A stretch of 64,000 bases of DNA, taken from NCBI GenBank assembly GCA_963831645.1, contig CAWHQZ010000013.1:310001-374000 (forward strand), written 5' to 3'. The notes under the pieces are model-generated. The model was not told where the DNA came from. It saw only the letters and a program-made list of their open reading frames with translations, and did not search any database. Positions 28,468 through 36,504 of this stretch are shown in pieces (position 1 is the stretch's first letter; every line of letters begins with the position of its first letter). This stretch comes from CAWHQZ01 sp963831645. Lineage in GTDB: Bacteria; Pseudomonadota; Alphaproteobacteria; Rhizobiales; Aestuariivirgaceae. A program made the position numbers and the translations under genes.

Positions 28468-30597
28468 TCATGGCACCTTCGGAAAATTTACGCAGAGGCT
28501 TAGCGCTGTGTTGTTTGCTTCGTTCGATTCGATGACAGCCTCGGGGCCCGCGTCGGCCATAATTACGAAGCGACACTGCGTGTCGGGCGGGCCATAACAG
28601 CCGTCAGGGATTCGGAACTCGTGGGTGGCGCTATCGCCGGCGCCCAGGGCCGGCGTCTGCGCGATCCGCACCGCGCTGTCGGGTGGCGGTGCCACACCAT
28701 TGACGCCGAAGACCACGCTCGTTTGCGAAGCGGCTGCCGGAGCCTCGCCTTGATTGCGGATTATTACCCGAATCCGTTCTGCAGCGCCGGGACCGCTCTC
28801 TAGAGCCATGCAATATCCGCTGTCCGGATGGCCGCTTCCGTCGCCGTCGAACGGACGCCTTGGAACCAGGTCGGGAGCGCCCTTGCCATCGCCGGGCGGG
28901 GCTTTGACGATGCGCTCGCGTATCTGTTCCACGTCCATGGTCAGGGAACCACCAACGCTGCTGCCGTCCCCATCATCATCAGGTCCGCAGCCACAACACC
29001 CGCAGCCGCAGAACCGGCCGAAGCATCGGCCTCCGCCAGTGATATCGCCTGGCCCGGATGGGCTCGCCATCGCCTCAGCCGCAACCCCGCTGCCGGTATA
29101 GACGGCCGTCACGTCCAGCGAAACCGGGCTTGTGATGACGACGAACCCCTCGAAATACGGTTGTGGTGGCACGCCGTTGAACGCCTTGTCTATCAGGTCG
29201 TCGCAATCGGTTTTTAGAGCACGTAGCGGGTCGAGGCTGTCGAAACCGAACTCGTAGGTCTCCCCCTGAATCTGCTTAACGGGCGGGTAGCTCACCGCCA
29301 GACGTTTGTCGAAGCGCACCGTTTTGACATCGGGATTGAAGACGTTGACCGTCGTCGCGTAAACGCCCGGACGCAGTCGCAGATCATCGGACTTGGCTTG
29401 GGTGCCGCAGACGACTTTCGCCGCATACCGATAGAAGGCTTCGGTGCCGTCGTCGGGGTCACCGTCTCCGTCGGCATCGCGCCCGTCGATGCGCAGGCCG
29501 ATATAGGTGGCATTGTTGCCCTCGCGACCCTCGTTGATGCTGTCATTGTCGTCGACGATCACGCCGAGGTAGCCGTCGCCCTGGGGCAGGGTCAGCGGCA
29601 GGTCCACCGTCGAGCGTCTCGTGTCAGGATCGTTACGGACAAAGTCGAAGGTCGTGCCGCCGAGGCGCTGGTCCAAGGTCGTGATAGTATCGTCGGTCGA
29701 AAAGTAGAAGCCGACCTCGACGCCCTCCTCCAGTGTATTGCCTTGGTTCTCGAAGGTGAAGTCGACCTCGATCGTCTGCCCGGCGGCGGCAATGAAGCGC
29801 GGTTCGGCCTCGCCGCCGACCTCAGCCAGTTCGTCTCCGGCCTTGTTGAAAGCGCTGGTTCGGCGGTGCTCGCTGTACCCACCGGCGGCACAGGAGTCGT
29901 ATTGCCAATGCGACACCGACACGTCCGGAGATTGAAGGACCGGCGCGCCCAGCCCGCCGTAGACGTCCACGAGACCGGAGGTAAGCGGCTCGCCGATGTA
30001 CACCTCCGCATCCGGACCGTTCGCCCAAAGATGCCGCCACGCTAGCCCCATGACATTGTAGATGCTGCAATCGTGGCCGAAGCCCAAAGTGTGCCCCAAC
30101 TCGTGCACGCCTGCGACCTTGGCTGACAAGTCTGGCGATGCGTCGCCATAGTCATCGTGGTCGGATTTTTGGGTGGTATGCGCCCACTGATAGGCAAGAT
30201 TGAAAATGACGTCGCCTTCATCAATGTCGCAACCATCGAGATAGTGGAGACCGATGGCCGCGAATTGATCGCCGTTAAAGATGTCAGCGTCCGTCAATTC
30301 CAAGTAAGGCCAGACCTCGGTGTGGCCATTGTTCATGCCGACGACGTGAGGGCCGATATCGATTACCGACCAGTAGCTCATGCTGGTGGGGTTCGCGTTG
30401 AAGATTTGAATGGCCTCGCTGAAATCTCCTGCGGGGCTATCGCCGGCAAACCAATTGGCACGGAAGGTCGGGACCAGGTTGGAACGGGCGACCGGCGATC
30501 CATTGCAGTCCTCGGGCAACTGATAGGCATAGGTTGGTTCAGACCGCCCTATCAGTCCAAAGAGCGTGACAAGGAACCCGAGAAGAAGCCGTTTCAT
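28468..30597 (-). CDS. Secreted metzincin-type zinc metalloprotease with CARDB-like domains
   Basis: A 709-residue exported protein. The signal peptide is MKRLLLGFLVTLFGLIGRSEPTYA. Residues 165-175 hold the zinc motif HELGHTLGFGH (HExxHxxGxxH), followed by Met183 as the Met-turn in YNVMGL, so it belongs to the metzincin clan. Two CARDB-like adhesion domains follow, each with the NQG...EGREGNNAT or NQGEAP...ESNEANNTA signature (about residues 275-370 and 625-700). Between them are an acidic, calcium-like DADGDGDPDDG run (about 375) and a short Cys/Gly-rich segment (CFGRFCGCGCCGCG, about 515-530). The target is unknown. It sits with a putative exported partner between two copies of the preA 3' end and has no relation to pyrimidine genes. 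Confidence 0.8.
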   Translation of the reverse strand: MKRLLLGFLVTLFGLIGRSEPTYAYQLPEDCNGSPVARSNLVPTFRANWFAGDSPAGDFSEAIQIFNANPTSMSYWSVIDIGPHVVGMNNGHTEVWPYLELTDADIFNGDQFAAIGLHYLDGCDIDEGDVIFNLAYQWAHTTQKSDHDDYGDASPDLSAKVAGVHELGHTLGFGHDCSIYNVMGLAWRHLWANGPDAEVYIGEPLTSGLVDVYGGLGAPVLQSPDVSVSHWQYDSCAAGGYSEHRRTSAFNKAGDELAEVGGEAEPRFIAAAGQTIEVDFTFENQGNTLEEGVEVGFYFSTDDTITTLDQRLGGTTFDFVRNDPDTRRSTVDLPLTLPQGDGYLGVIVDDNDSINEGREGNNATYIGLRIDGRDADGDGDPDDGTEAFYRYAAKVVCGTQAKSDDLRLRPGVYATTVNVFNPDVKTVRFDKRLAVSYPPVKQIQGETYEFGFDSLDPLRALKTDCDDLIDKAFNGVPPQPYFEGFVVITSPVSLDVTAVYTGSGVAAEAMASPSGPGDITGGGRCFGRFCGCGCCGCGPDDDGDGSSVGGSLTMDVEQIRERIVKAPPGDGKGAPDLVPRRPFDGDGSGHPDSGYCMALESGPGAAERIRVIIRNQGEAPAAASQTSVVFGVNGVAPPPDSAVRIAQTPALGAGDSATHEFRIPDGCYGPPDTQCRFVIMADAGPEAVIESNEANNTALSLCVNFPKVP

Positions 30598-31539
30598 TAC
30601 GGCGTTCTCAGAACAGGATTGCCGAGGTTCTGGCGTAGTAGTTGCTGTTCTCGTGTCAGGGTGCGCGGCGCAGGGAAACGGGTCGGCGGCTTGGCGGTGC
30701 CGAGCACCTGCTCGGGATACGAAAACGGACGATCGGGCGAAAGCGACGCGGTCGGTACCACCTCGTATCGGTAGCGATCCGAGATCTCAGCGACAAACGC
30801 CTTGAACTCATCCGCGGACATTGGCGGCGTCGACGGCGGTGCGATCGGTTTATCGCTCACGATGCGTCCAAGGTTGATGATCCGCGGCGCCGACAAATCT
30901 CTGACGCGCCGGCGTAGCGTCCCACGCTGATCCTCGCTAAGCGACTTGTCCGTTTCGAGTTGCTGGCGAATTGCGTTGAGATGCGCCTCCGGCGCAGGCG
31001 GAAACTCCATCGAGAGCTGCTCATGTGGCAGTCGGTCTGGGCCGATCCGCAGTCCGCCCTTGGCGTCCCGGCGTACCGCCAGGCCGGCATCGGTGTAGAG
31101 CGCGGTCCTGCCACACGCGAAACCGCCCAAGGCCGCAGGCCACCAGCGGGCATGCTGCTGCCCCGTTGCCCGCCACGAACAGGATGTCGCGATCGCCGAG
31201 CTTGAACAACGGCGCGTGCGGAACTCGCATGATCCGCCCCGTTTGGCCGGACCAACCGCCGAGAAACCGAAGGGTCAATCGCGGCGATTCCGGGCGCCCA
31301 CGCAACGTGTCCTCGACTTGGTAGGTCACGAAAGTGTGCGGCAGTCTCGTCTGGCTGGTAGGTAGCTGATCGGAATCGCGAAAGGCGATGGCGACGACTG
31401 TGCCCTCGAAGATCAGGCCAGCCCGTTCGACGGTTTGATCGAGAGTCCATGGCCGGCCCGATGTAGCGGCTTCACTCAATGGAAACTTGTCCCCAATGAA
31501 CCACCACCGCAGCGAGAATACCGCCCAGGCAGAAGCCAA
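30597..31539 (-). CDS. Conserved hypothetical protein, frameshifted; protease partner
   Basis: Two pieces of one protein. The N-terminal piece reads TLDQTVERAGLIFEGTVVAIAF, then LPHTFVTYQVEDTLRG, LTLRFLGGW, LFKLGDRDILFVAGNG and ACPLVACGLGRFRV. The C-terminal piece resumes as RTALYTDAGLAVRRDAKGG and ends NLGNPVLRTP at 30597. A one-base slip at about 31105-31130 separates them. The layout resembles exported hypothetical proteins whose VTYxVEDxLRG/LRFLGG core I recognise but cannot name. It ends one base into the start of the metalloprotease gene, so the two are probably cotranscribed. A possible membrane or signal segment (IAGLRVIGFCLGGILAAVVV, 31540-31620) lies just upstream in another frame and may be its true N-terminus. 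Confidence 0.6.
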
Positions 31540-31869
31540 TCACTCGCAGTCCAGCAATGGGGCGAGCGATGCTCCGCAGTACTGAAGCACCACCACTGGC
31601 AAGGGTCTTCGGCATGCGAAGGCGAGCCGTAAGGCGCGAGAATGAGCTAGCTGCGGTTTTGGCTGCGCGCAATTGGTTCGTGGACATACGGCTGATCCTC
31701 GGCGCTGTCGGATTGTCCGCACCTCAGGGTGGCAGAAGAATTAGCTGAGATCAATCACCCCCCAATTTCGGGTTGTCGGCAACGTCGACAACGGGGCGGG
31801 GGTCGCAACAAAACTTAGGATCAGGCCCATGCAAGGCTGAGCGCAATCGCGGCGGACCGGGAAGCCGTG
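31540..31869. other. Upstream flank of the protease operon; no clear gene
   Basis: About 330 bp. On the minus strand, 31472-31687 is open and encodes a hydrophobic segment that may be the displaced N-terminus of the preceding gene. The rest, 31690-31869, shows no recognisable gene. It probably holds the promoter of the two-gene protease operon and the junction to the preA duplicate. GC falls slightly around 31730-31830 (AATTAGCTGAGATCAATC region). Confidence 0.4.
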
Positions 31870-32224
31870 CCGGTTGCGCCTCGGACTGGCAGCACCTCAA
31901 TCTCGACTATGTCGTCAAGACCCGGATCGACCAGGATCTATGATCAAGTGCGGCCGTTGCCACATCGCCTGCGAGGACACCTCGCACCAGGCGATCACCC
32001 ACACGGTGAACGGCGAGCGCAGGTTCGAGGTCATCGACGAGGAGTGCGTCGGCTGCAACCTGTGCGTGGTCGTCTGCCCGGTGGAGAACTGTATAACCCT
32101 CGAGACAATCGCGGTGGGGGAGATCGACAAGCGCACGGGCCGTAAGGTGGGCAGCGGGATGACGTGGCTCGGGCATCCCAACAATCCCAACGCACGCACG
32201 AAGACAGCCGTCCCCGCGGAGTAG
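31870..32224 (+). pseudogene. Second copy of the preA 3' end (ferredoxin domain only)
   Basis: Encodes DWQHLNLDYVVK, then after a one-base gap IKCGRCHIACEDTSHQAIT, EECVGCNLCVVVCPVENC and GRKVGSGMTWLGHPNNPNA, the ferredoxin domain and tail of PreA. It lacks the whole TIM-barrel catalytic part. The nucleotide match to 28061-28422 is high, roughly 85-90% by eye, and extends through the stop to a shared TAGCCTTGGCTA. The cysteines are conserved, but it has no start or catalytic domain, so it is a remnant. Its divergence from the full gene argues against a very recent duplication and leaves open an origin from a related strain. Confidence 0.82.
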
Positions 32225-32233
32225 CCTTGGCTA
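32222..32233. repeat. Palindromic TAGCCTTGGCTA, right copy
   Basis: Exact copy of 28411-28422, again starting at the stop codon of the preA-derived sequence. The two copies delimit a 3.8-kb block containing the protease operon and the preA duplicate. Sequence after this copy (AGCAG) differs from that after the left copy (GTAGG). Confidence 0.55.
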
Positions 32234-32337
32234 AGCAGTGTTGCGCCAATTCGCGAACACATGCCCAACCGACGCTGCGCCCCAGGAGCGGACGTCCGGC
32301 GTGTTACGCTATGTGCCAAAGCGGCTGTGCCGAATTC

Positions 32338-32583
32338 TCAGACAGTCGGAACGGTGCCGCCGTCGATCAAATACTCGCTGCCTGTGATTGAAGCAGCGCG
32401 CGGCGAGACGAGATACGCGATCAGTTCAGCAACCTCATGGGGCTTGGCGGGTCATCCGATCGGGATCCCTCCGAGCGAGTCCATGAGCCGCTGCCGCGCC
32501 GTCTGCTCCGCGGGACGGTTGCTGCCTGTGTTGCCAAGCACTTCCGCGCGCGCGACCATGCCCTGCCGGAATCCTTCCGGGAA
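32338..32583 (-). pseudogene. Chimeric remnant: DyP-type peroxidase fragment fused to SDR C-terminus
   Basis: Read from 32583 down, the first ~20 codons give FPEGFRQGMVARAEVLGNTG, which aligns with FPEEFRQGMVARAQVLGDTG in the DyP gene at 36505-37830. Without a frame change the sequence then becomes ARQRLMDSLGGIPIG, a TGA codon, PAKPHEVAELIAYLVSPRAA and SITGSEYLIDGGTVPTV, the classical C-terminus of a short-chain dehydrogenase. The TGA stands where the family has Arg (CGA to TGA). No start, catalytic residues or cofactor site remain. A two-gene junk fusion. Confidence 0.8.
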
Positions 32584-32924
32584 AGTTATCTGTCTTGATC
32601 TAAATCAATGAATCGATCTTGGTTAAGTCTATTGCGGTGTTCGACCGAAGACGTAGATAGATTCTGGCGGTGAGTGATGGTGTGGATTGCTGGCGCGCTC
32701 TGTATGATCCTTTTCGGCGCTACGCTCGGTGTCATCGGCTTGTCCCTCCACGAGTTAACCTGGTCAATAGTGGGTGGGATCTTGGTGCTGGCTGGCATAT
32801 TTATGCTGGTGTCCTTTCGGCGCTCGGCCCCACGGCGCGATTGAGCGATGCGCGAACAGGCGCGGAAGCGGGCGAGCGGCCGGCGTTTCGAAGTCCAGCT
32901 CCCAAAGCCATCGTGCGCCCTGTC

Positions 32925-33206
32925 GGCGGAGAACTTCTCGAGCACACTGCGCGGGGTCAATCCCGGCGCCAGAGCATGCAAGCGCCGCTTGAGGGTGACA
33001 TGCAGGCAATAGGCGAGGAAGGCGATAAAGATGTGCGCCTCGATCCGCTCTTCATCCTGGTGGAAGACCGGACGAATGGCGAGATCGCCCTTGAGGTTCT
33101 TGAAGGCCTCTTCCACCAGAGGATGTGGGGGTCGAGCACCGACATTTGGTCGGATCACCTGGGAGTGAGCGAGTGCGAATGAAAATCTGTCTACAGCATC
33201 AAGCAC
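32925..33206 (-). pseudogene. Transposase remnant (IS1634/IS4-like C-terminal part)
   Basis: The stretch HPLVEEAFKNLKGDLAIRPVF, then HQDEERIEAHIFIAFLAYCL and LAPGLTPRSVLEKFSA matches the C-terminal region of IS1634-type DDE transposases, including the Glu of the catalytic triad. After KFSA the frame no longer follows the family, and the N-terminal two thirds are absent. Terminal repeats could not be located. It shows that an insertion sequence once stood in this debris zone and may have helped to shuffle the neighbouring fragments. Confidence 0.65.
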
Positions 33207-33903
33207 CGCAAGACCGGGCGCATGGCTACGAAGTTCATCGGCACGATCAGAGCCAAGGGTGAGAGCGCCATAAAACGCGCTGCCAAAGAGGCTTCGAAGA
33301 CGTACAGCGTCATACTCGAAGTGCGCGACGCAGCGACTGATAATCGGCGCCGTCCTAGCGCTTGATTCCGCTAGACTTGGCCAATGTAGTCACCTGGAAA
33401 CTGATCGAGCGGGCTTGCGTGGACGTGCCGACCCGAGACCTTCGCATCGATACCTAGCTGCGCTTGGCTGGCTTCGTCGTCGAAGGTAACTTGCGCATCG
33501 GTGATCTCCCACTCTGATATGTGAGATGGACTTGTATGTTCTGCGCCATGCCGCTCCAAGATGCTATTGCGGCCTAACTGCCGGTCCTTTCTACGCTCCC
33601 AAATCAAAGCGGTATCTCCACGTCTGATCCTCGCGCTCGCGGCATTCGCCGCCAATGAACTTGGCTGGCTACGCGGGATGGACGTCGGTGCCTTTCTCTG
33701 GTTGGTGGCTGTTTCGCTGCTTCATGTCACGATTAACAATCCCCGGCCACCTCGATCATCGCGCCGGAGTAAGGTGGGAGCGGCGAAACAAAGGAGCGAA
33801 CTTGAGCATCAAAGATCACCTGGTCCGCATTATCTTTGATACAGATCAAGGTTCTTCTGGTCTGCAATTGCTCTAACGTATTTCTTCTGACGCGATCGAT
33901 CCA
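33207..33903. other. Gene-poor 700-bp stretch with only weak small ORFs
   Basis: No gene can be named. A small plus-strand frame at 33222-33365 would encode 47 residues (MATKFIGTIRAKGESAIKRA and on) rich in Lys/Arg, without an obvious ribosome site. A minus-strand frame at 33371-33655 and plus-strand hydrophobic frames at 33561-33876 overlap each other, and none resembles a family I know. The stretch is less GC-biased than the metabolic operons. It may hold the promoter of the exported-protein operon starting at 33904. Confidence 0.35.
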
Positions 33904-35073
33904 ATGCCCAAACCTAAAATGCCAGAGTTGAACCGCCGAGATGTAAATCGGCTTGCGCTAGGCGCCGGCCTCAGTCCGTTGTTAGCCAGTCCAGTCCTGG
34001 CTCAGACCTCCGGCGATCAGAATCAAGGCCTGCCGACTTCGTTTCAAGATCTCAAAGTCACAATCAAGAATTCTCCGCGTACATACAATCAGGTCAACGC
34101 ACCGCGGAAATACACCCCGGGCCGTCGCCAATTCAGTGTTTATTGGTCATGGAGTTATCCCTGGGAGGCCAATCGCGATGTGACCGAACTCGACAATCGG
34201 TTTTCGACGATGACCGAGGTCCGCCGGGTTCAATGGCCGGACTATGAGACTGAGGAATTTTCCGAGCAGATGTTTTTGCAAGGCATCGCGGGCACGTTGG
34301 AACTGTTCCACCTGTCCATCGTGAGATTCCAGAATTTGGTGAGCGAGGTAACCGGACATCCAGCTATCGACTATCAGCGGATAGACCAAGCAGGACAGCG
34401 ACTGCCGCTCGACGAGAGAATTCTCAACGACACCGACACTCTCTTGGTGTTTGGCCTCGATCATATACTCACGGAGCAGGAAGCCGCTCCGGAGGAAATC
34501 GAAGCGTTGCAGAAATTTCTCACCCGGGAAGGCACTTGCTTGGTTATTGGACCCCATCACGATGTGGGGGCATCCGGTGATCTGGTTGACCTCCAGATGG
34601 AATATGGGCATCACCGTGATCCCCTGGTCCCCCGCCAACAGCGTTTTGGCAAGTACACGCGTTCACTGATGAGAGGGTTGGGTGTACCGGTGGAAAACCG
34701 CTGGGGCTTGCGTCCCGCGGTGATTGAGGGAACCAATCATATTGCTCCGTTGACCGCCATGCGCGATCTCGATTCGCGCGGATGGCTGACCGGGGTTACA
34801 ACGTTCAACTTCCATCCGCATCTGCCCCACTACGCACTAACGACTGAAGACACGAAAACGATTCAAGTACTGGCGAGGCAAGCCATCGATATGTCGATGC
34901 CTCATCCATTCACCCAGGCTGGAAATCGCGAATTCAATTGCCTTGGGTGGATGCCTCCGAGCGGAAGCCGTGCTGGCGACATTCTCTTGGCCGACAGTAC
35001 CATCTTCACTACCCTGTTCGGCGGCACCGAAAGCCTTGACCATTTTTGGTTCAACCTCGCGACGCGCAGCTGA
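33904..35073 (+). CDS. Exported protein of unknown function, Tat-like signal
   Basis: 389 residues. The N-terminus LNRRDVNRLALGAGLSPLLA, ending LASPVLAQ, is a twin-arginine-type signal with a cleavage site. The mature part has no cysteine-rich or heme motif. A central segment (DTLLVFGLDHILTEQEA, EEIEALQKFLTREGTCLVIG) resembles a glutamine-amidotransferase-like or ThuA-like Rossmann strand-helix-strand with a following PHHDVG loop; this is a weak fold impression only. The C-terminus ends DHFWFNLATRS. It is the first gene of a same-strand group with a second exported protein, its duplicate and a DyP-type peroxidase. The function is unknown; shared context suggests extracytoplasmic oxidation chemistry. 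Confidence 0.7.
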   Translation: MPKPKMPELNRRDVNRLALGAGLSPLLASPVLAQTSGDQNQGLPTSFQDLKVTIKNSPRTYNQVNAPRKYTPGRRQFSVYWSWSYPWEANRDVTELDNRFSTMTEVRRVQWPDYETEEFSEQMFLQGIAGTLELFHLSIVRFQNLVSEVTGHPAIDYQRIDQAGQRLPLDERILNDTDTLLVFGLDHILTEQEAAPEEIEALQKFLTREGTCLVIGPHHDVGASGDLVDLQMEYGHHRDPLVPRQQRFGKYTRSLMRGLGVPVENRWGLRPAVIEGTNHIAPLTAMRDLDSRGWLTGVTTFNFHPHLPHYALTTEDTKTIQVLARQAIDMSMPHPFTQAGNREFNCLGWMPPSGSRAGDILLADSTIFTTLFGGTESLDHFWFNLATRS

Positions 35074-35108
35074 ACCGGCTGACAGGCGTCCAATCGGGAA
35101 GAGCGATT

Positions 35109-35852
35109 ATGTCGAAGGAAAAATCTGTAGCAGCGACGCGCCGGGAATTTCTAGGTGCGGCGACTGTCGTTACGGCGGCGACCTTGGCTTCGCCGACAAT
35201 CGTTGAAGCAGAGGAATCGAGCAACCCCCAAGCAAAACTGCCGGAACTCCAGGTTGCTCAGGCAAACACGGAAACTTCATCGCCAACCGCGGGTGCGGTG
35301 ATGGAGGGTGATTGGTCGAGACCGCAAGCCATGGCGATTCCGAAGGAGGGATACTTCAAGCTCGAACAAGGGCGATATGGCCCAATCTTCCCAAGGACGC
35401 CCGCGAACTATGGCTTCACCATCATCGCGAAGGTCAAACCTGGCAGGGAACAAATCATTCGTGACTATGGCACGACAATCGAAGCAGCGGTCAAAGCTGA
35501 TCCTCATGTACTGGCCCCGCTCAGGCTCCACTACCTGCGTTGGGTTTTGTTCGATACCGGGAATGGTATGCACTTCATGTACCAAGGGATATTCGATACC
35601 GATTTCGATAAGTATCTTGAAGACGCCGTAGCACTGTTTCTCAAGACCGGCATAACCACCGTCTTTACGAACCTTGAAGGATGGCCGGAGGACTGGAAAA
35701 CTAATCTGCAAGCAGTCATCAAGTTCTTCCGCGATCACCAGCGCCCGAGCTTTCTCGAATATGGTGAATATCCTTATGTGACCGCTGATGAGGTCAAGAA
35801 AGCCCTGAGGGTCAAAGGCGCATTGTCGTTGATGCTCGATCAGATGCAGTAA
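35109..35852 (+). CDS. Tat-exported protein associated with DyP-type peroxidase
   Basis: 247 residues. ATG 35109 begins a clear twin-arginine signal (TRREFLGAATVVTAATLASP). The mature domain has YGFTIIAKVKPGREQIIRDY, then PLRLHYLRWVLFD, MHFMYQGIFDTDFDKYLEDAV and LEGWPEDWKTNLQAVIKFF. This looks like two repeats of a ferredoxin-like (dimeric alpha/beta barrel) fold, the fold class that also builds DyP peroxidases and chlorite dismutases. Similar proteins are found beside DyP genes, as here. Function is undefined. The last 616 bp are repeated in tandem immediately downstream. The start is preferred over an upstream in-frame codon (35046) that lies inside the previous gene. Confidence 0.75.
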   Translation: MSKEKSVAATRREFLGAATVVTAATLASPTIVEAEESSNPQAKLPELQVAQANTETSSPTAGAVMEGDWSRPQAMAIPKEGYFKLEQGRYGPIFPRTPANYGFTIIAKVKPGREQIIRDYGTTIEAAVKADPHVLAPLRLHYLRWVLFDTGNGMHFMYQGIFDTDFDKYLEDAVALFLKTGITTVFTNLEGWPEDWKTNLQAVIKFFRDHQRPSFLEYGEYPYVTADEVKKALRVKGALSLMLDQMQ

Positions 35853-35853
35853 G

Positions 35854-36468
35854 CTGCCGGAACTCCAGGTTGCTCAGGCAAACACGGAAACTTCATCGCC
35901 AACCGCAGGTGCGGTGATGGAGGGTGATTGGTCGAGACCGCAAGCCATGGCGATTCCGAAGGAGGGATACTTCAAGCTCGAACAAGGGCGATATGGCCCA
36001 ATCTTCCCAAGGACGCCCGCGAACTATGGCTTCACCATCATCGCGAAGGTCAAACCTGGCAGGGAACAAATCATTCGTGACTATGGCAAGACAATCGAAG
36101 CATTGGTCAAAGCTGATCCTCATGTAGGGGCCCCACTCAGGCTCCACTACCTGCGTTGGGTTTTGTTTGATACCGGGAATGGTATGCACTTCATGTACCA
36201 AGGGATCTTCGATACCGATTTCGATAAGTATCTTGAAGACGCCATAGCACTGTTTCTCAAGACCGGTATAATCACCGTCTTTACGAACCTTGAAGGATGG
36301 CCGGAGGACTGGAAAACTAATCTGCAAGCAGTCATCAAGTTCTTCCGCGATCACCAGCGCCCGAGCTTTCTCGAATATGGTGAATATCCTTATGTAACCG
36401 CTGATGAGGTCAAGAAAGCCCTGAGGGTCAAAGGCGCATTGTCGTTGATGCTCGATCAGATGCAGTAG
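35854..36468 (+). CDS. Leaderless tandem duplicate of the preceding exported protein
   Basis: A 616-bp tandem duplication: bases 35236-35852 recur from 35852 to 36468 with only about a dozen substitutions. The copy begins within the mature part (KLPELQVAQ equivalent), so it lacks the twin-arginine signal. The offset is not a multiple of three, so it cannot be read through from the first copy. A GTG at 35914 or ATG at 35917 (MEGDWSRPQ) would give about 184 residues covering the whole conserved domain. Changes include a TTG for GCG and GGG for CTG codon in the region before PLRLHYL. It is either a cytoplasmic isoform or a recent non-functional repeat. Confidence 0.65.
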   Translation: MPELQVAQANTETSSPTAGAVMEGDWSRPQAMAIPKEGYFKLEQGRYGPIFPRTPANYGFTIIAKVKPGREQIIRDYGKTIEALVKADPHVGAPLRLHYLRWVLFDTGNGMHFMYQGIFDTDFDKYLEDAIALFLKTGIITVFTNLEGWPEDWKTNLQAVIKFFRDHQRPSFLEYGEYPYVTADEVKKALRVKGALSLMLDQMQ

Positions 36469-36504
36469 GCGGCAGCGCGCGGGCTCCCGCTCAGCAGGCC
36501 GATT

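Noticed and set aside
28411..32233. Classical transposon with the preA duplicate as target-site duplication
   Set aside because: The duplicated stretch is hundreds of bases and diverged, far too long for a target duplication, and no transposase or inverted terminal repeats bound the block.
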